64,000 nt of DNA, from NCBI GenBank assembly GCA_007644065.1, contig VJWN01000030.1, positions 186,001-250,000 on the forward strand. The letters are read 5' to 3'. Source of the stretch: Margaritispora aquatica. Taxonomy: Eukaryota; Ascomycota; Leotiomycetes; Helotiales; Discinellaceae. Positions within the stretch are counted from its first letter, which is position 1, and each line of letters opens with the position of its first letter. Made by a program: the position numbers and the translations under genes. The notes below the pieces were generated by a model. It saw only the letters and a program-made list of their open reading frames with translations. It was not told where the DNA came from and did not search any database. Shown piece by piece: positions 11,365 to 23,276 of this stretch.

Positions 11365-13078
11365 TCACTTTTGGTTTCCCTTTTTGGGAGATTTGCTGCT
11401 GCTCCTTTCTTTGCCTCGACTTCGATCTCGCTCCAGTAGTAAAGTAAGCTGACTCTTGCTTCTACTTAGAGCACCAAGACTGGTACTCGATGGTTCAGGC
11501 TCTGACGTTTGCACCGCTTGTATGGGCCGCTTGGCAAACATTGCTGTTCGTCTCAAGTCATCTGGATCTCGACCTTTTCCTTTGTCAAGCATTCCCATAG
11601 ATGCTGATCTTGAAGATATCTTCAAGCCCTCGCTTGAGGAGTCACCAAGGTTTCCAAGGTCCAATTGTCCAGTCGGTGCTGCAAATGTTGGTGCTATACT
11701 GACGGAACTCTTGGACGTAGCATTGTTCGACAGAAGCCCATGTCCAGTACTTGAACCAGATGCTCGTCTTGGCTCCTTCGCAATAGTTTCCACACGGGCT
11801 TGCTCTAACATTTGCAATGCAAGTTGATTTCGCCGTTCTACCCTTGCGTTGGCTTCTTCAAGGAGCATTGTCTGCAACCTCAATTCGTCTTCTTCTTCTA
11901 GAGTCAGACTCTGCGGTTCCTCAAAAGTGTTACCCCGAGAGTCTACTCGGTGTCGAGTGGTCGATGATCCTGGATCGCCTCCCTCATGACTGGTTGAGAG
12001 ACCACTTTCATCGCTTGCTTTTTGTTTTCCTTTTCCAGTCGAGTTTTGTTTCCGTGGAGATACGTTTTTATGGCTGTTGGTCCGAACTACCACACGCCTT
12101 TTTGGTGAGTGAACATGTTTTAATGATGAGCCCGAAGGAGAGAAATTTTCTTGAAATCGAGACTGTGTCTTGGCTCGTGATTGTGCGGAAAAAGTAGGTG
12201 GTGTCCTTTCTGCCGAAGAATTTGTCCCTGCGAACTGTGATGCTTGAGCAGGGCTTCCATTCGAAGATTGCGATGTCTGAGAGCTTTGTCTTTTGACAAT
12301 GACGGGTCGCTTCTTCTTGGTAGAAGCCACGAAGGCAGGTTTTTTCCTACCCGGGGTAGAGGGGGATTTTTTCTCGAATTCTAGATCTTGCGGTGAGGGT
12401 GGTTCGACCACAACATGTGAATTGGTGCTCTCAGAATTATCTGGGCTTGTCTCGTCTTCAGTATCATGTGGTGAGATGAATCGTGCCGTTGGTCTTGGTC
12501 CACCAGTCGATGGGCCTCTCGTCTTTTTTAATATTGGATGTGGCATTGGAGCTTGTTCTCGAGACGAAGGAGAATTGTCGGTACCAGACTTGTTCTGTTC
12601 ATTATTTCTCATGATGGGAGTACTTGCCGCTGCAGGTTTGGGCTTCGGCCTTCTTTGCATAGCCTAAAATTCACAGAATTAGTAAACATAAGCCTATGGC
12701 TGGGCTGTCTCCTTACTAGTGATGGTGGTCCCTCGTCACGATTTGGCGGTCCACGTAGAGGGACAAAAGTCTCGCCATCAGAAATCTCTATAAAAAGTTT
12801 GGCAACGATCGCACCCTTCAAGGTTTTATCTCGACTGCCCCATATGCGCCACCAAAGATTCTCGAGCCGCTCCGCTGTTGGATCTTTTAACCGCCTTTGT
12901 GTAGTTGTATAGACTTGACAAAATCAGTTCATGTCCACCCCACAAAGAGCATGGCGGCGGTACCTTTCCAGAGTTTGGCAATTTCAGCATCCCCAACTGG
13001 AGAAGAATCCAGTGACTGAATGTTGCCATTTATTTGCGGTGAATTCACGACGAAGCCCTTTGGGAGTAGCATTGCCAT
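11365..13078 (-). CDS. protein with N-terminal AreA GATA-like (PF08550-type) domain, function unknown
   Basis: Complement of join(11365..12663, 12717..12913, 12964..13078) gives 536 residues from the first of two nearby ATGs. After a short leader, residues about 35-75 read LWKVYTTTQRRLKDPTAERL and LENLWWRIWGSR, which match the conserved N-terminal box that fungal proteins share with the nitrogen regulator AreA (Pfam PF08550). No GATA zinc finger (CX2CX17-18CX2C) follows, so this is not AreA itself. The remaining 430 residues are low-complexity, rich in Ser, Lys, Pro and Arg, with basic clusters (for example KKKRPVIVKR) that could be nuclear localisation signals, and a short acidic/coiled segment (LEEEDELRLQTMLLEEANAR). 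Two small introns (50 and 53 nt) are needed to reveal the domain; without them only the disordered tail is seen. Role unknown. Confidence 0.8.
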
Positions 13079-14381
13079 GATTTATAGTGGTTCCCCGATT
13101 TCCAGAGTTTTGGCAGCAGCTCCTCCAAGGCAGGCAAGCCTACCAGGAAAGGTCCTGCGTCAAATAGACAGGCGGATCAAGACCGCTGCATCCAGGATGA
13201 CAACAGCAAGGTTTGACAGGTAATGTACGACGTAGATGTTGGTAAATCCAGATGACCCAGAGCGCTGCTCGGACCCAAGACGGCTTACATCAATGACTGG
13301 CCAGAAGGATATGTATCATTCAGAGTATTACTCGTTACTCCAAATTTCTTTGGAAACTCGGCTGCGAAATGTATGGATATGTACGTCCCCTTTGGCGAGT
13401 CCCGACTGCAGCAAAAATGTACCTCGCAACCACGTATAAGCACGGCCTTGTGATGCCAGACTTTGCTTCGTCAGGAGGTATCGCCACGAATACGGGACAG
13501 GAAATGGTAACTCGTGAAGGCGAAATATTGGGATTGTCGCACGAAAGGTTTGTGGAACCAGAAGGAGGGAAGCGTTCAAGAGGTTTGGGTGGTTGAATGT
13601 TGTGCGCCTGGAGTACTTGAAGGAATTAGTTATTGGTTGGTGACATAACGCACATGCGAATGGGAAGTAAGGACAAGAACAAGCACATCAAGTATGACCT
13701 GGGTAGTGTAGAAGCTGGACTAGAGTACTCGGGCTAAATGCATGTGGCTTTTGAATGCTGCGGGCTTACCTACGCATTTGCTGAAGTAGAGACCGACTAT
13801 TGAGACCGAGGTCAAACGTGCAGATGGAAGTCGTCCAAGAGGAATGTAGTTCTAGTTGTGGGAAAGGTGTAGAGAATAAACGGCTCGAAGTACCGGCTGA
13901 TTGAAAATGGTCGAGGTACTTGTGCATGGAAGAGTACAGATACAGATACATGTGCTGGACGTGAACTGTACCTAGATTAGATGGTAGGAAAGGTATAAGA
14001 AAGTAGAGTAGGAGTCGGAGTAGGAGTAAGTAAGGTATGTATGAATGTATGTATGTATTGTATTGGGTAGGTCGGTATGTAGATGATGGAACCTGGAAGT
14101 AAGGATATGGTAGGGTAGGGTAGGGTTAAGGGTTAGGGTCTGTCTACCCGTGCTTGGTAGCGGTAGCAGCACGAGGAGGGTCAGACCGTCAGAGAGCGAG
14201 AGACGCGGTGCGATGCGGTTGGGGAAATCGACGGTGCAGGCAGGAAGGCAGGCAGGCAGGCAAAACAGGACAGGGCAGGCAGCGGAAGGCGGTGCGGTTC
14301 AGATTCCAGACAGACAGACAGAGGTTACCCAGATGGATGGAAAAGTGGAAAAAGGGTCGGCTTTGCTTGTCACGCGAACCT

Positions 14382-14412
14382 GGATTGGGATTGGGATTGG
14401 GATTGGGATTGG
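14382..14412. repeat. (GGATTG)n hexanucleotide repeat
   Basis: About five hexamer units; in other frames it reads as alternating Gly-Ile, Gly-Leu or, on the minus strand, Asn-Pro repeats, which explains three overlapping spurious open frames. Confidence 0.85.
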
Positions 14413-15177
14413 AATATAAAGAATAAGAAATAAAACCCCCCAAAATTGGCATATTATTATTATTATTATTGTTATTTGTATATTATTATGATTTGTATAT
14501 TATTATTTGCATTGTTATTATTAGGATTATTGGCATACTGTATAAATTCATTCTGATGAGCACCATAAAAATAATTAAGACTATTAAGGTAAGGTAAAGT
14601 TCACGGCCCTTGCAGTAAAAGTGTACCTCGGGAATGCCAATCATGTGGATTCCGTGGTCAATGGGACGGAATGGTGCATCGGGAGTGGTTCAATTGAAGT
14701 GGGTGTAAAATTTCTTTGCTTCAAGGTAGGTACTGTACTGTACTGTACCTGGTACTTTATCTTTATGGTGAGAAAGAGAGTATGAAAGAAAAAAGAAGAA
14801 AAAAGAAGAGAACTCCCACGTTCTAGGCCGCATGGGCAAGGGTGACAGGGAAAAGGAAAGAGAAAAAAAGGTGATGCGACACAGGGTGGAAGGTAGTTTT
14901 GAGCTTGTCAAGGGAAGGGATGATTAGATGAAGAGATTATTGGATCATTGGATCAAAGAACTACGAAACAAGAGAAAGGACAAAAGGGTTATTTTAAACT
15001 TGACCGTAGGGCTATGTGAGTTAAGGTACGAAGAGAGAGAGAAATAGAAAAGTTAGAAAATACCAAACTACAGTCAGTATAGTACTATCCCCAAACCATC
15101 TCAATACGGTAGCGAGGATTGATATCTAACCTCAGACAGCCGACATCTATCCAACTATCTATTATCCCACTATCCAA

Positions 15178-15213
<36 letters not shown>
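15178..15213. repeat. (CTAT)n microsatellite
   Basis: About nine CTAT units; it creates a spurious SIYLSIYLS-type open frame. Confidence 0.85.
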
Positions 15214-15214
<1 letters not shown>

Positions 15215-18200
15215 CATCCACCCTTTCATCCACTTCAACCACCACCCCGAAAAGAAACAAATACACAAAAGCACCACCAACCCGAGTCTCGACCTAGACA
15301 AAGTCCCTTGCTCACCAAACATTCAATTCACACACCAATTCCAACAAAAAAGCTACATCGGACTCACTTTCGGTCTTAGTTGTGATCTTGATCTTGATCT
15401 TGGTTCTGGGTCTTTGCTCGATACAGGAAAAAGAGATAGGTTTTGCTTTCTTAGTGGACAACAGCTTTACAGTACCTTACTGTACATCCAAAACCGTCTC
15501 ATATCATATCCACTCCACTCCTTACATTCTCAAATCATTGACAACACCACCACCACCACCACCACCTTCCCCTCCAACTCCATTCAACTCGAGATTCAAA
15601 CAACCCAATGCAACCTGCCACTCCAGATGGTGGCTTGAGGTGGCATGTGGAGTGTGGACAATCCCCACGTCTATTGGTAAGAAGAAAAGAAACCCACTAG
15701 GATGAGGTCTTCCAACTATTCGGGCTTTCAGCAACCATCAATCATCACTCGTCACTCATCATACTCGAGCAAAAAGCCATATCTTCAGCCATTACCCTCC
15801 ATTACCCTCTATCCTATATCAGACCTCTGATTATGATTTGAAAGCTAAAACGGGCTTGCATCGTGGGAGGATTTCATTGCCTTGTACTAGGATTAGGATC
15901 ATTGTCGCCGACACTTAGCATCATCCATGATTATCAAGACATGACAACAGATACATTTCTTCCGAGCACCGTTCACCCTCATCCTCATCCTTCAGCCTTC
16001 AGCCTTCACTCAATTCAGACCGATGCTTCCGACTGCTTGATGTTTATTATTCAGCTGTATGCTCTCACCGCTCGAAGCATCCCTCCCACCGCTCGCGGGT
16101 TAGGCCTCACCGCGATGTCAAGAGAAAAATCAAAGGAGCCAGAAGAGTCAATTCACCCCACCACCACCAGAGTTATACCGCTCTGTACCTGAGCCGATCG
16201 TGATTTGCGAACCAAGTTAGCACGGGGCTAAGAGCTTACCCCATATCCCATGTCAGATACCAAAGGAAAGTCAAGACAGACGAGGCAGAGGCAGAGACAG
16301 AGGTGGAGGGGGAAATCTGAATCTAGCTGAATCAGAACCCACACACTTCTCCTCCTCCAGATTCAGGGCAGCCCCAGCCGACGGGGTGAAGGCAAGACAA
16401 AGAATCCTCCTCTTCGCACACGCGCGCAAACCACGTTGTCTCTCTTTTTTTTTGTTGGGGGTCTTCCCCCTACCTACCTACCTACCTAGCTAGCTAGCCT
16501 AGAGCAAAGGCGAGTCCTGTAAGTCTCAAGGAAAGCCAAAGTTCAAGTTGCGTAATATTCCAGGTCGTCGTTCTTCTTTAACCCTAACCTGACCCCACCC
16601 GAGGAATAACTAATGCACCGGAACCGCTTCCGAGCCTGGATCACCATTGAGCCTGCTGACCTTCGTGCGCCGCGTCCTTGTCGTCTCGCATCACGTCGTG
16701 TGATGCTACGAGATGCCTCTGGATTTTGCCGGTCGCCATGAGACGCCCATTCCACCTTCGTGGTGGGCTGGGTGAGCTAGGCAGGCTGGTGGCACAACGT
16801 TTAGACGTTGAATGATTACATCTTTCCTCTTGATTCTTGCGGTTCTGCATCTCTACATCTCTGCATCTCTGCATCTCGGGGGCGCTTTTGGGGCTTGCAT
16901 GTTGCAGCTTCAACATTGTAGCTTAAATTGACCCTAGCTTTCTTTCACTTTCACTTCCTTAAACTTCTTGGATAAAGATTTTGGTATTGCGCTCCCCCCC
17001 GGAGAAAGATGTTTGTTGGTCTAGGAGAGGGAAAAGATAGGTAGGATCCTTCCTCCCGCTTCTTCTAATCTTAAATCCGGTGCGAACTAGTATCATTGTA
17101 CTGGTACCTGCTTCTTTCTCTCATGGTATGGCCTTCCACCACCAAGATACAGAGCCCACCCCCATTCCATCTTTCATCCAGTTCATCCCAAGAGCGACGA
17201 TGTCTCTCCCTATCAAATCGAAGACAAAGAACCCCTCCATACCTATCGGTTTCCATTACAAACGGAAAGTCGCTATCTACGTCCGTACAGAAGAATCTCC
17301 TGCCTATCTCTGTCTTTGTCGTCCAAAAAGATACCTTCTCTCTTCAGCCGCATCACTACGACCCCCAAAATTCCAGACATCATCTGACCCCCAATTCTAA
17401 GCACATCACCTCCAGGGCTTCTAGAACGTCTCGATCCAACACGAACCCCTCAAGCTCTCTCTGTCTTGGCCTCTAGCACGTTTTTTTTTTCTCTCCCCCA
17501 CCCCCACGCTCTGCAGGCATCCTCTTGAACCCTTTCCCATGCAGTCGGCACTCACACACAAAACCCAAGTCCAGTCCAAGTCCAGTACGGACGACGAAAA
17601 GGTACAGTACGGAGGTACATACTGAGGAACTACGAGTCTTCTCTCAAACAGACTGCCAGTGCCGGTGCCAGTTGCCTCTCGCGTCTGGGACTTCCACCGA
17701 CCTCGTGAGGATATGAGCTATCACATCTCACAGCGTAGCCGCAACCGCGCAACCCTACGCACATACGGCGATCTCGAGACGTCCCGTTTCTTCGGTCAAG
17801 ATCGCATACGATGCTGACATTTTCGGGTTTCCTGGCGAAATGGAAATGTTTGGTAATGCTCACGCATTGGTGCTGCCGAGGTGGGTAAGTGAGTGAGTGA
17901 GTAGGTGAGTGGGTGGGGAAGGAAAATATGTCCGCCAATGTGTCTCGGCTACATGTATGCTACCCGGGTGGCTGGGTTAGGCGACGTACGTGAGTACCAA
18001 TACTTGCTACCGGTACCGTATTCCACCGCCAGAAAAGGTCTCGCATCATGCTGCAAAAGGTCCGGTTTACTCACCCGTCTAGGTAATCGGTCGCGGCTCA
18101 ATACTCGCAGGTACCTACTCTTGAGACGGTCGATATTTGCTTGTGATGCGCGCTGCACCCCCTAGGTTCACCTCTGGAACTTGTGTAACCGAACCATGGA

Positions 18201-18792
18201 ATATCAAAAGGACAACAGGGCCAGCTGATTAGGATTTGCTTACTCCGAGTCAGGCGATCAAACATGGAATGAGTCGCGAGCATTTCAACTTAGAAAATCC
18301 TACAGGCAAGGCAGAGAGAGGCAGGGCGAATTATCAAACGATAGCTGAGGTACTTTCCTTACCTTACCTACCAACTCGGCATGTTTCTCGCCTAATCACT
18401 CGGCCCCTTTTCTGATCAGTCTCCTCTTCTCCTCTCCGCACCCACCTCCCTCCCGGTCGATAGCTCTGCTGAGTCGTGAGTCTGAATCAAAGGAATGGAT
18501 CGACACGACATGACACGACACGACACGAGACCACCTTTGCGATTCACGACAAGCACTCGAGAAGAGACATGTACTGTCTGGCTAATGAACGGATAAGGCA
18601 GATCTATATTTCTATTCGTGATTCAGACGCTGACCAAGTACCATGGACCATGTCCCCGCCATATTCTGTCCTTGATCTTGGAAGGCTGCAATGTCCTTCG
18701 CTAAGCTGATCTGGTCTGGTCTATAATTTTTTATTTATCTTACACAGCGATCTGTCCACTTCCCTATGCTATATGCGGTTTTGATATACATC

Positions 18793-20518
18793 TCATGTGA
18801 GCTGGAAAACCAAGTTAGCTGAGCTCTGAGGATGTGTTTGGATTTGGATGTTGGGCAATCGTAAAGATGTCATGCAAGAAACAGCAAGTGTAATGTAGGT
18901 AATCAATACAAACAGAATATTTGAACTTACAGTATAACCACCATCAACACGCAAATCGGCACCTATTCTGCCATCAGCATGCTTCCCCATAAATGACTGC
19001 CTGGCGGATGGGGAATTTACCAGTGACATAAGCCGACGCATCCGAGGACAGGAACGTCACGGCGCCCATTAGATCTTCGGGCTGGCCCATCTTGCCTTGT
19101 GGAATCATTGACGTCCATTGCTTCTTGAGATCTGGCTTGTCGTCGAGGATTTTCTTGGTTCTGTTTGGTTTTTTTCGTTACTTAGTATACAAATGCGAAT
19201 AGATTGGAGAAGTGATGATGGAAGAAGGGTGGGGAGGTGCTTACAGTGCTGTGAGCATGTAGCCCGGTGATATGCAGTTTACGCGGATATCGGCGTGTGC
19301 CCATTCGACTGCTAAGCTGGAAGCTAAGTGCCTTACGGCTGCTTTTGCGGCGTTATCTAAGGGTAATGTTAGCATGGCATTCTTTGGAAGTGAAAGTGAA
19401 AGTGAAATCGGAGCTCGCGAATCATGGTTCGGGAGCCAATTCGAATGAATTTTCAGCACCAGATTGCGCGAGCTCCGATTCTCAACAACTCAACACCAAT
19501 ACCAACAACGATACCCGACAAAGAGAGAAGAGATAACTAACAAGGCGCCTGCGGCTGCGGCACATTCACAATCGCACCAGACATGCTACCAATAAACACC
19601 ATAGCACCGGGCGCCTTCCGCTCCATCAGGTGCTTCGCAACCCCAATGGCGAACAGGTACGTGCCGTCCACATTGACGCTCCAGAGCTTGCGCACCCGGT
19701 CGATCGGGTAGTTAATAGCCTCGAAGTTCTCGGTGAACCCGGCTGAGGTGACGAGGTTGTCGATCTTGCCGTGGGCGGCGAGCACTTCGGCGATGGCGGC
19801 GTCGACGGATTCTTGCGAGGAGACGTCCGCGTAGTGGCCTGTTACTTTGGGGATTCTGTGGGAGGGGAGGGGAGGGAGGTTAGTGAGGTGTTTATTGGGG
19901 GGGAAATAGGGAATTGGGCATGGGTGAGGAAGAGGCATACTTGGTTGCTCCTGGATTCTCCTTCACATATGCAGCGACCAATTCTTTCGCTTGCTTCTCA
20001 GCTTCCTCCTCTGCATACAAGCGTCAGTCTTTCTTGCAAACCAAACCACGAGCTGAAGGGAGCAAAAGCCTACTATTCAAATCCACAATCGCAACATCAG
20101 CACCGCTAATCACCATCGCCTGGCTCATCACCAATCCCAAACCCCTCGCACCACCAGTTACGATGCCGACTCTCCCCTCCAGCGAGAATGTCGCCAGCGT
20201 CCGCCGGAAGTGCATCCCACCTCGTCCTTGCACTGGAACTGAGGATGGCAGCTCATTCTCAGCGGGGTACTCGACTTGGATTGAAGGATCGGTTTGTGCG
20301 TATGATGCTTCGCTACCGTCACCTGTGCTGAGTGTGGGTGTGTTCTCTTGTGCGGTGGGTGGGGTTTGTGTGATGGTTCGTTTGGTGATGGTGTTGGCGG
20401 ATATGGAGGGCAGTCGGGAGGTTTGGCGGAGGGGTGTGATGGTGGATAGTGAGGAAGAGGAGGTTTGGGAGCTTCGAATTGCTCGTGCTGTTTGTCGGAG
20501 GAGGTTGGAGCGGAACAT
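18793..20518 (-). CDS. short-chain dehydrogenase (polyol/arabinitol dehydrogenase-like) with mitochondrial-type presequence
   Basis: Seven exons, complement of join(18793..18801, 18931..18962, 19021..19160, 19245..19356, 19542..19855, 19941..20010, 20074..20518), encode 373 residues. The first ~105 residues are Ser/Thr/Arg-rich ([17 protein letters not shown] start) and resemble a mitochondrial targeting region. The SDR core has TGGARGLG at 121-128, catalytic YNAAK (Y277, K281) and the C-terminal [13 protein letters not shown] block typical of the sorbose-reductase / D-arabinitol / mannitol-dehydrogenase branch. The usual NAG is replaced by SAG. Substrate is uncertain; a sugar-alcohol or ketose is the best guess from family. 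The last coding exon is only 9 nt (CTC ACA TGA); it is inferred because it restores the family-typical ending, while reading through the preceding donor adds a hydrophobic tail with no counterpart. Confidence 0.85.
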
Positions 20519-21313
20519 TTTGTGCGTTTGGACGGGAGAGCTGTCGTGCTCTGCTCCACTGGTGGGATAGTAGTAAGTATACAGGTAAGTGAGTCGTTCC
20601 TTGGTTTCTCAAGTCAATTGGCTGTTCCTAGCTTCAATTGAACGAAGATGATGAATGAGCAGAGACAAAAGATTGAGAAACAGATGTGAATGAAAGAGAG
20701 AGAGCAAAGAAAAATAGAGAGAGAGAGAGGTTTGTGAGCTAGCTAGATAGACGCCTGTCAAAAGGGTTATCCACATGGTTTGCGGCATGACGTTGATAGT
20801 GCAGATCTTAAAGTACGTTCGTAGGTCAAGGTGAGAGGTGGGATCCATTGTTTTTTTGGGAGCTCGAAAATCCCAAATTGATGGATATCCACCACTTTTA
20901 ATTCTTCATGGCCCGTAAGGCTTAGGTCCATAGCTTTGTGGATGTTGGTTTGTGGGAGAGTGTGAGGTTGAGTTTGGGAAATCTTGCTTTCTTGGTGGGG
21001 TGTCTTGAGTTGAGATGCTGAATCATGAATGAGGTGGGTTGGTTCCGTATACGGTATATATATCAAGCTTCAAGGAGGATGTAATAGGTATTGAAGTTTC
21101 TGTCAGGACTTCATCGATTGGATCTTCATCTTAATATTCATCCAAAATATAGAATATATATAGAATGAAATATATTTCTTTAATTTTCTACAAATTGGAC
21201 ATATATAAGTCATGCAATTGGAGATGGATGATCTTGGGACTCTTTACCGGCTTGACGTCGGTCCCCGCAACTGTGTGGAACCATGGATAAGGTAGGTACT
21301 GTGCAGTACTGTA
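20519..21313. other. upstream region of the mitochondrial-type SDR
   Basis: Contains the promoter side of the minus-strand SDR gene, a GA-rich run near 20695-20730 and AT-rich sequence. Several short open frames are present without recognisable features. Confidence 0.5.
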
Positions 21314-21672
21314 CAGTAGGGTGCAACAAGTGAAGGACCCCCCCTTGCAACGCCAAGCGGCATATTCCTAATACGGTATGTTTTTTATGCCGCCTTTCCT
21401 ACGATCTCTATCCTTCAAAAGTATTAACAATACCGCTACGAAAAGAAAACTCCCTTTAGAGGAGCCAAAGAAGTATATTATATATAATATAAACACTTTT
21501 ATATTTTATAGACTAGCTACAGCTATAAATAATAGAGTTGATACTCTAATACGGTCAAAAGGGTAGTTTATAAAATATTATAATTGTAAAAGCAGCATAG
21601 AAAAACATACTGTATTGGGAATATGCCGCTTGGCGTTGCAAGGGGGGGTCCTTCACTTGTTGCACCCCACTG
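21314..21672. mobile_element. MITE-like inverted-repeat element with TA target duplication (Tc1/mariner/Fot1-type ends)
   Basis: Two ~80-bp inverted repeats (21314-~21393 and ~21592-21672) start with CAGTRGGGTGCAAC and are nearly identical; nearly all differences that I count are transitions (for example A/G at position 5). Each end is flanked by TA (21312-21313 and 21673-21674), the target duplication of Tc1/mariner/pogo-Fot1 transposons, and the CAGT start also fits that group. The ~200-bp centre is very AT-rich and holds only a 62-codon open frame with no recognisable transposase motif. The element is therefore non-autonomous. It lies 417 bp upstream of the DUF7728-like gene. Confidence 0.85.
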
Positions 21673-22088
21673 TACTGTAGGTAGTGCCCAGGTAGCGATA
21701 AAGAAATGCCCCGCTAAACAACCCTAAATTTAGTATTGAGATCGGGTCTGAGTAGTTAAGACGAAAATATGAGAAAGACATAGCTAAGAGATGGTAACAG
21801 TCACAAACAGAACACGCTTGTCATTCAATTGAATCAAGTCCATAGACACACATGAAAATCGAAGTCTTTAAGAGTCAAATATAAATATAACAATTTGTGA
21901 ATCCCCAGTTCTCCAGTCAGCCCCCACCCGAAACAGCTTAGCTTGTTTCGTAATCGTCTCCTCGTTCATCGTCGACAACGCCACACCATCACGACAAAGC
22001 AGGACTTTCTCCTCCACAACACCAACAACATCACCAAACATCAGACGGACAATCTACCAACAAACTACCAAACGATACGAACACAACC
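21673..22088. other. promoter and leader of the DUF7728-like gene
   Basis: A 416-bp spacer. The last ~100 bases are C/A-rich without G-runs (CAACACCAACAACATCACC type), as expected of a fungal 5' leader ending in ACAACCATG. Confidence 0.45.
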
Positions 22089-23276
22089 ATGCGCTTCACC
22101 CACTTCTCCGCGCTCGCCGCCAGCGTCGCGGCTGCATCCGCCTTCCTAGTCCCGACCGAGATCTCACCATCTGAAATCGACATCATCAAGTCCCTCCCCT
22201 TCACTGACGCCGTTGGCATCGATTCTCGCATCGTCGAGCTCCGCTGCCCAGGATGTCCCGTCATCTCCGATATCGAGGGAAAGATGCACTCTGCGCAGAC
22301 CGAGACCGAGGAGGAGAGCATGCTTCAGTTGAACTTCAGCCTAGATCACGACAGCGAGGGAGGTGATAAGCTCTTGTTGAATGGCATGCAAATCTATCCT
22401 CTCGATCCGCACTCATCGACATTCATGGAGCCTTTGACTGCACAGCAAATGGTGAAGGGAGAGGATAATACTTGGACTTATGCTGCTACACCGAAATTGG
22501 GATACTCGCTGAGCATTCGACACCCATCGTCGACAAAGGAGCATGAGTTGGATTTGGTGTCGATTCATATCGAGATTGTGGAAGTGGCCGATAAGTTCCT
22601 CAGTGGACTCCCGACTATTGAGCTTAAGGTCCTGGAAACGCCAAGCCATAAGCTGATGATTGGAGCTGCTGAGATTACCCCTCCTAAGAGCCAGATCGGG
22701 AGCCCAACAGACGCAGGACAGGAATGCACGACTTTGGTATGCAAGTGGAGAGCTATCATCGCCGACCGTCTGGCCAGGATGCAGGGATTGAAGAAGGGTG
22801 GATGTGGAAAGGGCAAGGGACAAGGTCGTCCTGCCTCTGAGCCTGTTGTTGAGGTTGCACAGCCAAAGCACCACGGTGGATATGGACATCACGGTGGCCA
22901 CCACGATCGCCCACACGCTCATGGCTCGGATGGTGCTCATCGTGCGTTCAGACACCACCGCCACCGTCATGGCGGTATTGCCCGCTTCTTGCGCGGTGTG
23001 GTGATGCATATCTTCATCCCAGTGCTAATTGGCATCATGGTTGGAATCACGGCGAGTTTGGTCGGTATGGTGGTTGGCCATATCGCTATCTTCCTGTGGC
23101 GCATTACTTTCCGAAGGGGACAGAGAGGCCAGTGTGGAAACTATAGCAAGGTTGAGCAGGTCGAAGAGACAGTGGATGAGGAGGTGGGAGAGGATAAGAG
23201 CTTTTTGGCACATCAGGGCCCGCCGCCAGAGTATGAAGTTGTGGTGGTGAATAGCGAGAAGAATGAGGAGGCTTAG
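22089..23276 (+). CDS. secreted/membrane protein, DUF7728-like, function unknown
   Basis: A single exon of 395 residues. Residues 1-19 (MRFTHFSALAASVAAASAF) form a clear signal peptide. The luminal or extracellular part (20 to ~300) contains a CPGC motif in ELRCPGCPV, two further cysteines in the TTLVCKW area and near GGCGKG, and then a histidine-rich stretch (HHGGYGHHGGHH, RHHRHRHGG) that could bind metal. One long hydrophobic segment at about 308-338 is followed by a basic stop and an acidic cytoplasmic tail with PPPEYEVVVV. I recall this architecture from fungal proteins annotated with DUF7728, but the biochemical role is unknown. The translation start is well supported by the signal peptide and the C/A-rich leader. 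Confidence 0.8.
   Translation: MRFTHFSALAASVAAASAFLVPTEISPSEIDIIKSLPFTDAVGIDSRIVELRCPGCPVISDIEGKMHSAQTETEEESMLQLNFSLDHDSEGGDKLLLNGMQIYPLDPHSSTFMEPLTAQQMVKGEDNTWTYAATPKLGYSLSIRHPSSTKEHELDLVSIHIEIVEVADKFLSGLPTIELKVLETPSHKLMIGAAEITPPKSQIGSPTDAGQECTTLVCKWRAIIADRLARMQGLKKGGCGKGKGQGRPASEPVVEVAQPKHHGGYGHHGGHHDRPHAHGSDGAHRAFRHHRHRHGGIARFLRGVVMHIFIPVLIGIMVGITASLVGMVVGHIAIFLWRITFRRGQRGQCGNYSKVEQVEETVDEEVGEDKSFLAHQGPPPEYEVVVVNSEKNEEA

Larger units (their letters stand above)
13079..18792. other. 5.7-kb gene-poor region with simple repeats
   Basis: No reading frame here has a recognisable domain or a convincing intron chain. Its start contains the promoter of the AreA-domain gene. The rest is built of CT/GA-rich, TAC- and ATT-rich tracts, including GGATTG hexamers near 14382-14412, ATT repeats near 14453-14470, CTAT repeats near 15178-15213, and short telomere-like strings near 14111-14139 and 16579-16590. 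An unannotated non-coding RNA or long leader is possible but not visible from sequence. Confidence 0.55.

Noticed and set aside
14150..14452. Three overlapping open frames of ~90 codons
   Set aside because: They arise from GGATTG and GGCA tandem repeats, which stay open in several frames.
21378..21566. 62-codon frame inside the MITE as a transposase remnant
   Set aside because: No DDD/E motif or helix-turn-helix signature can be seen in such a short, AT-biased peptide.
22413..23009. 198-codon open frame on the minus strand
   Set aside because: Antisense to the DUF7728-like gene; no recognisable motif.
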